A DNA stretch of 64,000 nt, taken from positions 1 to 64,000 of the forward strand of contig JADJVQ010000001.1 in the NCBI GenBank assembly GCA_016710525.1, in the 5' to 3' direction. This document shows positions 57,356 through 64,000 of the stretch, piece after piece. The stretch is from Burkholderiaceae bacterium. Lineage in GTDB: Bacteria > Pseudomonadota > Gammaproteobacteria > Burkholderiales > Burkholderiaceae_E. A program made the translations under genes and the position numbers. Under the pieces are notes generated by a model. The model was not told the origin of the DNA. It worked only from the letters and a program-made list of their open reading frames with translations, and did no database searches. The stretch's first letter is position 1, and the number at the start of each line of letters is the position of its first letter.

Positions 57356-58461
57356 ACGCCGCCGATCCGGTGCCGGTGCCGCGCCATCCGGTCGATGGCC
57401 GGAAAGTCCCAGTCGATGCCCAGGCCGGGTGCGTCGGGGGGCAGCGCGAAGCCGTCGACGATCCGCACCCGCGAGCGGGCGATGGAGTCCAGCTGCGGGA
57501 TGTACTCGAGCCAGGCCGCATTCGGTACGGCCGCCGTCAGCGACACATGCAGTTCCATCAGGAAGTGGGGGCAGATCGAGACATTGAAGCTCTCGGCCAG
57601 GTGCGCCACCTTCAGCCAGGGCGTGATGCCGCCGATGCGCGCCACATCGGCCTGCACGATCGAGCAGGCCTCGCGCTGCAGGTATTCGCGGAAATGCGCG
57701 AGCGAGTAGATCGATTCGCCCACGGCCACCGGAATCGAGGTGCTGGCGCTCAGGCGCACGTGGCCCCCGAGGTCTTCGGCCGGCAACGGCTCTTCGAACC
57801 AGGCGATGTCGATCGCCTCGTAGTGGCGCGCGCGCCGGATCGCTTCGGACACCGTGAAGCACTGGTTTGCGTCGGTCATGATCTCGAAGGCCGGTCCCAC
57901 CGCCTCGCGCACCGCCGACAGCCGCGCGATGTCCTCGGCGATGGTCGGCCGTCCGACCTTGATCTTCACGCCCTTGAAGCCATCGGCTTTGGCCTGCAGC
58001 GACTCGCGCACCAGCGCATCGGCCTCCAGGTGCAGCCAGCCTCCTTCGGTGCTGTAGACCGGCACCCGCCGTTGCGCGCCACCGGCCAGGCGCCACAACG
58101 GCAGCCCGGAGCGCTGGCCGCGCGAGTCCCAGAGGGCGGTGTCGATGGCCGCCAGCGCCAGCGCGGTGATTGCGCCGACGGCGGTGGCATGGGTGGCGAA
58201 GAACAGGTCCTTCCAGATGGCTTCGATCTCGTCGGCCTCCCGGCCGATCAGCCGTGGCGCCAGGTGATCGGCCAGCAGCGCCACCACGGACGATCCGCCG
58301 GTACCGATCGTGTAGCTGTAGCCGGTGCCCACCACCCCGTCGTCGGTGGTGATCCGCACCATCGGAGTTTCCTGGGTGACGAAGCTCTGGATGGCGTCGG
58401 AGCGCGGCACCATGGGAGCCAGGTCGACCTGCAGGACGTCCACGGCGACGATCTTGGGCAT
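57352..58461 (-). CDS. Mandelate racemase/muconate lactonizing enzyme family protein
   Basis: 369-aa enolase-superfamily enzyme that abstracts the alpha-proton of a sugar carboxylate. Visible residues: Lys166 and Lys168 of the KxK base motif (GVKIKVG), Mg ligands Asp197 (TDANQ), Glu223 (WFEEP) and Glu249 (AVGES), and His299 in the seventh strand (ICPHFLMELH). The N-terminal capping domain has DGVVGTGYSYTIGTGG. A galactarolactone cycloisomerase or sugar-acid dehydratase role fits the locus. The ATG at 58461 lies 17 bases after the TRAP large permease stop on the same strand. Confidence 0.9.
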   Translation of the reverse strand: MPKIVAVDVLQVDLAPMVPRSDAIQSFVTQETPMVRITTDDGVVGTGYSYTIGTGGSSVVALLADHLAPRLIGREADEIEAIWKDLFFATHATAVGAITALALAAIDTALWDSRGQRSGLPLWRLAGGAQRRVPVYSTEGGWLHLEADALVRESLQAKADGFKGVKIKVGRPTIAEDIARLSAVREAVGPAFEIMTDANQCFTVSEAIRRARHYEAIDIAWFEEPLPAEDLGGHVRLSASTSIPVAVGESIYSLAHFREYLQREACSIVQADVARIGGITPWLKVAHLAESFNVSICPHFLMELHVSLTAAVPNAAWLEYIPQLDSIARSRVRIVDGFALPPDAPGLGIDWDFPAIDRMARHRHRIGGV

Positions 58462-58478
58462 GCGACAACCTCGGCCGG

Positions 58479-59885
58479 TCAGGGGTACAGCAGACGAGGG
58501 AGCCACAGCACCAGCTGCGGCACGTAGGTGATCAGCCCCAGAGTGACCAATAGCGGAACCATCCACGGCGCGACCGCCGCCACGGTCCGCTCGAACGACA
58601 GTCCCGATACCTTCTGCAACACGAACAGCACCATGCCCACCGGCGGCGTGAGCAGGCCGATCATCAGGTTGAGCACCAGGACCAGCCCGAAGTGAATCGG
58701 GTCGATGCCCAGCTTGGCGATGATCGGCATGAAGACCGGCACCAGGATGGTGATCGCGGCGATGGTCTCCATGAAGCAGCCGACGAACAGCAGGAAGACG
58801 TTGGCCAGCAGCAGGAAGACCATCGGGTTGGAGCTGATCGACAGCACCCAGGCGCCCACGGCCTCGGTGGCCTGGGTCGTCGTGAGCACCCACGCGAAGA
58901 TCGAGGCGCTGGCCACGATGAACAGCACCGTGGCCGTGGTCTCGATGGTTTCCATCGAGATCTTCACCAGCATCCGCCAGCTCAGCGTGCGGTACCAGAC
59001 GAATCCCAGAAACAGGGCCCAGGCGACCGCAGCCACCGCCGCCTCGGTGGGTGTGAACAGACCCGAGGCCATGCCGCCGATCAGGATGACGGGAGTCAGC
59101 AAAGCCATGAAGGCTTCGAACTTCATCAGCTTGTCGACGACCAGCACCACCGCCAGCGGCAGGCCGAACTTGACCAGTCCGCCCAGCGATTCGTCCTTCC
59201 ACAGGGTGAACAGCACGACCGCGGTGACGGCGACCGCGCCCAGTTCGACGAAGGCGCGGCCCATCCGGCTCCAGGAGAACGCGATGTCGGCCCCGTATTT
59301 CCGGACGTGCGCGTACCAGGCCACCATCACCATCATGAACAGCGCCATGACCGCGCCGGGAACGAATCCGCCCGCAAACAGCTTGCCGATCGAGGTGTTG
59401 GCCTGCACGCCGTAGATCACCAGCGGCAGCGACGGCGGAATGATCGGGCCCAGCGTGGACGACGCGGCGGTGATGCCGACCGCGAATTCCACCGGATAGC
59501 CGTGGTCCTTCATCGCCTTGATCTCGATCGTGCCCAGGCCCCCGGCATCGGCCACCGCGGTGCCCGACATGCCGGCGAACACCACCGATCCCACCACGTT
59601 GACATGGCCCAGCCCGCCCTTGAGCCAGCCGACCAGCGCGAGCGCGAAGTTGTAGATGCGGTTGGTGATGCCGGCGGAGTTCATCAGGTTGCCGGCATAG
59701 ATGAAGAAGGGCACAGCCAGCAGCGGGAATGAATCGACCCCGCCCACCATCCGGTGCACGACGGTGAGTGGCGGGATCGACCCGGTGGCCCAGATATACG
59801 CCAGCGAGCCCAGGCACATCGCGATGGCGATCGGGATGCCGGTCGACATCGCCGCCAGGAAGGCGGTGAAGAACAGCGTGTTCAT
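58479..59885 (-). CDS. dctM: TRAP transporter large permease (DctM)
   Basis: 468-aa inner-membrane subunit with about 12-13 helices carrying the transport path of a TRAP transporter. The start MNTLFFTAFLAAMSTGIPIA follows the ATG 59885 that overlaps the small-permease stop (ATGA). Family blocks: PLLAVPFFIYAGNLMNSAGI, VGSVVFAGMSGTAVADAGGL, IIPPSLPLVIYGVQANTSIG and LLTPPVGMVLFVLQ. With DctQ and DctP it imports a sugar acid or dicarboxylate driven by a sodium or proton gradient. Confidence 0.93.
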   Translation of the reverse strand: MNTLFFTAFLAAMSTGIPIAIAMCLGSLAYIWATGSIPPLTVVHRMVGGVDSFPLLAVPFFIYAGNLMNSAGITNRIYNFALALVGWLKGGLGHVNVVGSVVFAGMSGTAVADAGGLGTIEIKAMKDHGYPVEFAVGITAASSTLGPIIPPSLPLVIYGVQANTSIGKLFAGGFVPGAVMALFMMVMVAWYAHVRKYGADIAFSWSRMGRAFVELGAVAVTAVVLFTLWKDESLGGLVKFGLPLAVVLVVDKLMKFEAFMALLTPVILIGGMASGLFTPTEAAVAAVAWALFLGFVWYRTLSWRMLVKISMETIETTATVLFIVASASIFAWVLTTTQATEAVGAWVLSISSNPMVFLLLANVFLLFVGCFMETIAAITILVPVFMPIIAKLGIDPIHFGLVLVLNLMIGLLTPPVGMVLFVLQKVSGLSFERTVAAVAPWMVPLLVTLGLITYVPQLVLWLPRLLYP

Positions 59886-60457
59886 GCGACCTCGCTCTCG
59901 GCGGGACGTTCGAGCACGCTCCAGCCCTGGCGCCAGTGGCGCAGCGCCACCTGCACCGAGCGCAGGCAGCACAAGGCCAGCCCGAGGGTGACCATGCCGT
60001 AGACGTAGCTCATCGGCAGGTCGACCACGGTCATCTTCAGGTTCTGCATCTTGGGGACCAGTTCCAGGCCGAGCCAGGTGACGTAGCCGAAGAAGCCGAT
60101 GCGCACGACATCGACGAAGGTCGACAGCGCGCGCCCGACGCCCGCGGGCAGGTAGCGGTAGATGAACTCGACATGGATGTGGGTATTGCGGCGCACCGCC
60201 ATCGAGGCCCCCACGAAGGTGACCACGATCAGCAGGTAGCGCGCGATTTCTTCGGTCCAGGCGGCCGAATCGGACAGCACGTAGCGGGTGAAGAACTGAT
60301 AGAAGACATCGAGCGCGAGCAGGGCGAAGAACGCCAGCGACAGCCAGTCTTCCCAGCCATAGCCCGAGAGGTCGATCGGCGCGTCGGTGGCGTGGAATCG
60401 CCCGGACTCGTCGAGCACGGGTCCGTCGGCATCCAGCGGATTCGAATCGGCAGCCAT
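59882..60457 (-). CDS. dctQ: TRAP transporter small permease (DctQ)
   Basis: 191-aa membrane protein with four helices; the first begins at about residue 33 after a long soluble start (DGPVLDESGRFHATDAPIDL). Typical DctQ block: FFTRYVLSDSAAWTEEIARY with the conserved Trp-Thr-Glu-Glu, followed by LIVVTFVGASMAVRRNTHIHV. It is coupled to dctM by a four-base overlap and lies six bases after dctP. Confidence 0.93.
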   Translation of the reverse strand: MAADSNPLDADGPVLDESGRFHATDAPIDLSGYGWEDWLSLAFFALLALDVFYQFFTRYVLSDSAAWTEEIARYLLIVVTFVGASMAVRRNTHIHVEFIYRYLPAGVGRALSTFVDVVRIGFFGYVTWLGLELVPKMQNLKMTVVDLPMSYVYGMVTLGLALCCLRSVQVALRHWRQGWSVLERPAESEVA

Positions 60458-60463
60458 GGACGC

Positions 60464-61435
60464 TTACTTCACCAGGGCGTTGATTCGGTCGAAGTCCTTC
60501 TTGTCGAAGCCCAGCGATTCCAGCGTGGCGTTCTTAAGAACCGCCTGCTGGAAGCCGGCCCGATCGACCTGGACGATGTTCAGGCCCTTCTTCTTGAATT
60601 CGTCGGTGAGTTCGGACTCGCGCTTCTTGATGTCGGCGGTCGCCTTGGCGGCGGCTTCCTGGGTCACGTCGGAGAAGAGCTTCTTCTCGGCGTCGCTCAG
60701 CTTGCTCCAGACGTGGGGGCCGACCTGGGTCACCAGGCCGTCGACGATGTGGCCGGTCAGCATGATGTGCTTCTGCACTTCGAAGAACTTCTTGGCCTCG
60801 ATGGTGGTGAGCGGGTTCTCCTGGGCCTCGACCGTACCGTTCTGCAGCGCCAGGTAGACCTCGGCGAAGGCGATCGGCGTGGGATTGGCGCCGCAGGACT
60901 TGGGCGTGGCCATGTAGACCGGCACGTCCGGCACGCGGATCTTCAGTCCCTTCATGCCGGCGCAGTCGGTGAAGGCGCGGTTCGAGGTGGTGTGGCGCGC
61001 GCCGTAGTAGGTATAGGCGGTCATCTGGATGCCGGTCTTGGCACGGTACTGATCGACCATCTCCTTGAAGACCGCGCTCTTGGAGTACGCGAGCAGGTGG
61101 TCGGCATCCTTGAAGATGAACGGGTAGTAGGCGATGCCGAGACGGGGCAGGCTGCGCGCGGCGAACGACGGACCCGAAATGATCATGTCGACGGTGCCCA
61201 GCGCCAGACCCTGGTTGATGTCGGTCTCCTTGCCCAGCGAGGAGGCCGGATAAACCTGGATGTCGTACTTGCCGCTGGTGCGCTTCTTGATTTCATCGGC
61301 GGCCCACACCGACCACTTGTGATAGGGCTCGGACGCTTCATACACGTGCGCCCACTTCAGCTTGGTCTGGGCGGTCGCGGGCGCCGCGACGGTCAGCGCC
61401 GCGCAGGCGGCGATCAGGGTGGCGATCAGTTTCAT
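60464..61435 (-). CDS. dctP: TRAP transporter substrate-binding protein (DctP)
   Basis: 323-aa periplasmic receptor. Signal peptide MKLIATLIAACAALTVAAPA..., cleavage about residue 22. Family blocks: LKWAHVYEASEPYHKWSVWA, VYPASSLGKETDINQGLALG, KGLKIRVPDVPVYMATPKSC (with the carboxylate-binding Arg) and YLALQNGTVEAQENPL. The receptor-permease cluster is first transcribed here, and since the following genes are sugar-acid dehydratases, uronates or aldarates are the likely ligands. A purine-rich Shine-Dalgarno (AAGGAGGAGAC) precedes the ATG. Confidence 0.93.
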   Translation of the reverse strand: MKLIATLIAACAALTVAAPATAQTKLKWAHVYEASEPYHKWSVWAADEIKKRTSGKYDIQVYPASSLGKETDINQGLALGTVDMIISGPSFAARSLPRLGIAYYPFIFKDADHLLAYSKSAVFKEMVDQYRAKTGIQMTAYTYYGARHTTSNRAFTDCAGMKGLKIRVPDVPVYMATPKSCGANPTPIAFAEVYLALQNGTVEAQENPLTTIEAKKFFEVQKHIMLTGHIVDGLVTQVGPHVWSKLSDAEKKLFSDVTQEAAAKATADIKKRESELTDEFKKKGLNIVQVDRAGFQQAVLKNATLESLGFDKKDFDRINALVK

Positions 61436-61488
61436 CGAGTGTCTCCTCCTTCTTGTCGGATGGGTGGCTGCCGGTCCTCCCGTCAGGG

Positions 61489-62538
61489 TCAGCCGGCGAT
61501 CAGTTGAACCTTCATGCTTTGGGTCTTGTCGCGCGCCAGCGTGATGGCTTGCGCGGCCTGCGTCAACGGGTGCTGGCCCGAAAGCACCGGGCGCACATCG
61601 ACGCGGCGCCGGGCGATCGCCGCGACGGCCTGCTCGAAGACATTGCCGAAGCGGAACGAACCGCGCAGGTCGAGTTCGCGCGCCATGATCTGATTGGCCA
61701 TCAGGTGCATGCCCTCGGCCGGCAGGGTGCCGACCTGCACGATGACGCCGCCGCGGCGCACGGTCTCGAGGCAGGTGCTCAGGGCGGCGGGGGCTCCGGA
61801 CACCTCGAACGCGACGTCGGGCTCGCCGACGAGGCCGGCCAGCGTGGCGCCGGCGGGCAGCTGATCGGTGCGTACGGTCTGGTCAGCACCGACCTGGCGG
61901 GCGACCGACAGCGGATGATCGACCACATCGGTGACCGTGATGTGCGCCGCGCCGGCCAGTCGCGCGGCCATGACCATCATGCAGCCGATCGTGCCGCTGC
62001 CGGTGATCAGCACACGGCGGCCCATCAGCGGCCCAGCCCGGTTGGCCGAGTGCAGCGCGACCGACAGAGGTTCGGACATGGCGATCTCGCCCAGCGAGAT
62101 ATCGGTCAGCGCGCCCGCGGGCAGCGGCACGCACTGGCTGGCGGGCATCACGAAGTACTCGCGAAAGATTCCCTGCATGTGCGGGAACACGCTGGCGCTG
62201 CCCAGGAAACGCATCTGGCTGCACAGGTTTTCGCGGCCCTCGCGGCAGGCCGGGCAGCGGCCGCAGGGCCGCGACGGGTTGACCGCGATCGGCTGACCCT
62301 CGGACAGTCCCTGGACGCCGTCGCCGAGCGCCGCCACCACGCCGGAGGCCTCGTGCCCGGGGGTCAGCGGCTCGCGGATGACGAACTGGCCGACCCGGCC
62401 GTGGAAGTAGTAGTGCATGTCCGAGCCGCAGATGCCGGCCGCGCCCAGGCGCACCAGCACCTCGCCAGGGCCGGGCCGAGGCATCGGCACATCGCGCACC
62501 CGCAGGTCTTGGGCTCCGTGCACCTGGCATTCGAGCAT
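61489..62538 (-). CDS. Zinc-dependent L-idonate 5-dehydrogenase-like enzyme
   Basis: 349-aa medium-chain alcohol dehydrogenase. Catalytic zinc ligands Cys37 (AAGICGSDMHYY), His62 and Glu63 (GHEASGVV). The structural zinc set is Cys92, Cys95, Cys98 and Cys106 (PCGRCPACREGRENLC). The cofactor motif is VLITGSGTIGCMMVMAAR, and the Asp of VTDVVD suggests NAD+. The CGSDMHYY block and the length match L-idonate 5-dehydrogenase; a D-threonate or sorbitol-type substrate is also possible. It heads the sugar-acid operon, divergent from the GntR regulator across 100 bases. Confidence 0.88.
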   Translation of the reverse strand: MLECQVHGAQDLRVRDVPMPRPGPGEVLVRLGAAGICGSDMHYYFHGRVGQFVIREPLTPGHEASGVVAALGDGVQGLSEGQPIAVNPSRPCGRCPACREGRENLCSQMRFLGSASVFPHMQGIFREYFVMPASQCVPLPAGALTDISLGEIAMSEPLSVALHSANRAGPLMGRRVLITGSGTIGCMMVMAARLAGAAHITVTDVVDHPLSVARQVGADQTVRTDQLPAGATLAGLVGEPDVAFEVSGAPAALSTCLETVRRGGVIVQVGTLPAEGMHLMANQIMARELDLRGSFRFGNVFEQAVAAIARRRVDVRPVLSGQHPLTQAAQAITLARDKTQSMKVQLIAG

Positions 62539-62619
62539 CGGCTGTCTCCTTGTGAGGGTCTTGGCAGTGACGTGGACGGCGGATGCGCCGGTCCGGGCTG
62601 AACTGCGTCAATCTGTTTT

Positions 62620-62635
62620 CACTAGTATACTAGTG
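62620..62635. promoter_or_regulatory. Perfect 16-bp palindrome, GntR operator
   Basis: CACTAGTATACTAGTG is its own reverse complement. It lies four bases before the gntR-type ATG and between the divergent operons. GTATAC-centred palindromes are the operator type of FCD GntR regulators such as UxuR and ExuR. It likely mediates autorepression and control of the idnD-TRAP operon. Confidence 0.8.
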
Positions 62636-62638
62636 TAC

Positions 62639-63361
62639 ATGCTCACCCCCGACCAGGCCACGTCCGGTCCGATCAAGGCGGATGGCGCGCGCCTGGCCGG
62701 CGGCACGGCCCGGCGGATCCGTCCGGACATCTATCAGCAGCTGCGCGAACGGATCGTGTCGGTCGAACTCGTGCCCGGCACCGCGATGTCCGAGAGCCGC
62801 ATCGCCGAGAGCTTCGGTGTCAGCCGCACGCCGGTGCGAGAAGCCTTCAAGCGGCTGGCCGAGGATGGCTTCCTGGATGTGATCCCCCAGGTCGGCACCT
62901 TCGTGGCGCGCATCGACCTGCGGGCGGTGCGCGACAACCACTTCATCCGCGAAACGCTGGAGTGCCGCATCGTCGAGCTGTGCGCGGTCCGGATGGATGG
63001 CGCGGCGCGGCGCGCCCTGCGCGCCAACCTGGCCGAGCAGTCGGCCGCGCTGGCCGCCCACGACCCGGTGGCGTTCTTTCGGGCCGACGAGGCCCTGCAC
63101 GTGCTGCTGGCGCGCACCGCCGGCCACGAAAACGCCTGGCACGTGATCCACCAGGCCAAGTCCCAGCTCGACCGCGTGAGGCGGCTTTCATTGGCCGATC
63201 CGGGCCGATCGCGCCGCCGTCTGAAGGAGCACCGCGCGATCGTCGCCAGCGTTGCCGACGGGGACGCCGCGGGTGCGGTCGGCGCGATGCGCGAGCACCT
63301 GGCGACCATCTTCGAGGCAATCGACAACATTGCCGCCGAAAACGCCCACTTCTTCGTCTGA
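62639..63361 (+). CDS. GntR family regulator, FCD (FadR) subfamily
   Basis: 240-aa repressor. N-terminal winged helix (QQLRERIVSVELVPGTAMSE, SFGVSRTPVREAFKRLAEDG) and a C-terminal all-helical FCD sensing domain with a metal-binding His pattern (FFRADEALHVLLARTAGHEN; LKEHRAIVASV; MREHL). ATG 62639 is used; a GTG at 62633 is an alternative and would sit inside the palindrome. The regulator's neighbours suggest a sugar-acid effector. It is followed five bases later by a glucarate dehydratase gene. Confidence 0.92.
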   Translation: MLTPDQATSGPIKADGARLAGGTARRIRPDIYQQLRERIVSVELVPGTAMSESRIAESFGVSRTPVREAFKRLAEDGFLDVIPQVGTFVARIDLRAVRDNHFIRETLECRIVELCAVRMDGAARRALRANLAEQSAALAAHDPVAFFRADEALHVLLARTAGHENAWHVIHQAKSQLDRVRRLSLADPGRSRRRLKEHRAIVASVADGDAAGAVGAMREHLATIFEAIDNIAAENAHFFV

Positions 63362-63366
63362 TCTCC

Positions 63367-64000
63367 ATGAGCGACACCCGCATCGCGCGCATACGCGCCA
63401 CCCCGGTCACCGTACCTCTGCAGGCGCCCCTGCGGCATAGCAACGGGGCGCACTGGGGGCGCTTCGTGCGCACCATCGTCGAGGTCGAGACCGACGACGG
63501 TTACGTCGGACTGGGCGAGTTCGGCGGTGGCGGCGAAGCCGCCACCCAGTCGGCAGAAGACCTGATCAGCTACCTGAAGGGCCACGACGTGTTCCGGCTC
63601 GAGGCGCTGCGATTCGCGATCTGCAACCCCACCGCCAGCCTGTACAACAACCGCACCCAGGTGCACGCCGCCATCGAGTTCGCCTGCCTGGACATCATCG
63701 GCCAGAAGCTGGGAATCCCGGTGAGCGAGTTCCTGGGCGGGCGGCTGCGCGATCAGGTCGAATTCGCGTCGTACCTGTTTTTCCGGTATCCGGGGCCGGC
63801 CGCGCCCGAGCGCGAGGAGCGCACTCCGGAGCAGCTCGTCGCGCACGCGCTGGAGCTCAAGGCGCAGCATGGCTTCAGGGCCCACAAGCTCAAGGGCGGG
63901 GTCTATCCGCCACGCCACGAGCTGGCCTGCTATCAGGCGCTGGCCGCCGCGCTGCCCGGCGACCGTCTGCGCTACGACCCCAACTGTGCGCTGTCGCTGG
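63367..64000 (+). CDS. Glucarate dehydratase-like enzyme (3' end cut by window)
   Basis: Enolase-superfamily dehydratase, 211 codons visible. The opening PVTVPLQAPLRHSNGAHWGR, then EVETDDGYVGLGEFGGGGEA, ICNPTASLYNNRTQVHAAIE and FASYLFFRYPGP, match glucarate dehydratase proteins, which convert D-glucarate to 5-keto-4-deoxyglucarate. The first half of the KxK block (HKLKGGVYPP) is present; the later Mg ligands lie past the window. It starts five bases after the GntR stop, so the two are one transcript. Its product is the expected substrate of a 5-keto-4-deoxyglucarate dehydratase such as the DapA-family enzyme nearby. Confidence 0.9.
   Translation, partial: MSDTRIARIRATPVTVPLQAPLRHSNGAHWGRFVRTIVEVETDDGYVGLGEFGGGGEAATQSAEDLISYLKGHDVFRLEALRFAICNPTASLYNNRTQVHAAIEFACLDIIGQKLGIPVSEFLGGRLRDQVEFASYLFFRYPGPAAPEREERTPEQLVAHALELKAQHGFRAHKLKGGVYPPRHELACYQALAAALPGDRLRYDPNCALSL

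Overview
The window is GC-rich, densely coded DNA with the character of a betaproteobacterium of the order Burkholderiales. The evidence is the conserved ispB / rplU-rpmA-obgE-proB block, an octaprenyl-type diphosphate synthase, two Bug/TctC-type periplasmic binding proteins, an EmrAB-NodT efflux operon under a MarR regulator, and a FliA-type motility promoter. This placement is inferred from gene content, since no 16S gene is present.

Layout. 1-3.5 kb: end of a branched-chain amino acid ABC transporter (permease LivM plus two nearly duplicate binding proteins), closed by a terminator. 3.6-7 kb: a uronate-dehydrogenase-like gene, a frameshifted DUF3237 gene, a PhzF-like isomerase and a Bug binding protein. 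7-14.2 kb: a DsrE-like exported protein, MarR regulator, NodT/EmrA/EmrB efflux pump and an acyl-CoA ligase. 14.3-26.1 kb: metabolic genes (LysE exporter, threonine aldolase, FMN 2-hydroxyacid oxidase, AI-2E-type permease, HAD hydrolase, a small YjfB-like motility gene behind a sigma-28 promoter, Bug protein, D-2-hydroxyacid dehydrogenase, RraA-like protein, exported intradiol dioxygenase, 3-hydroxyisobutyrate-dehydrogenase-like enzyme, SDR, SelD). 26.2-28.4 kb: a HipBA toxin-antitoxin pair with an operator array beside tRNA-Pro(CGG). 28.5-32.8 kb: the housekeeping block ispB, rplU, rpmA, obgE, proB, followed by a dense array of hairpins. 33.2-45.4 kb: an accessory region with an MFS transporter, an RTX metalloprotease of serralysin type, a DUF1800/DUF1501 export pair, a second large RTX protein and two duplicated LuxR-type regulators. 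45.5-50 kb: DUF3999/DUF2339 membrane pair. 50-54.7 kb: an RHS toxin-like gene broken by several frameshifts. 54.7-64 kb: an aldarate/hexonate catabolic cluster (UxaA-family dehydratase, DapA-family aldolase/dehydratase, two enolase-superfamily dehydratases, TRAP transporter, L-idonate-5-dehydrogenase-like enzyme, GntR regulator with a perfect 16-bp palindrome at its start).

How the parts work together. The right-hand cluster probably imports a sugar acid by TRAP and converts it through 5-keto-4-deoxyglucarate-type intermediates to alpha-ketoglutarate semialdehyde; the uronate dehydrogenase at 3.6 kb could feed the same route. The most unusual locus is 34.7-45.4 kb. There two RTX proteins share one distinctive C-terminal domain and flank a DUF1800/DUF1501 pair, and two paralogous LuxR regulators lie alongside. 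No type I secretion genes are in the window, so the export route for the RTX proteins must lie elsewhere.
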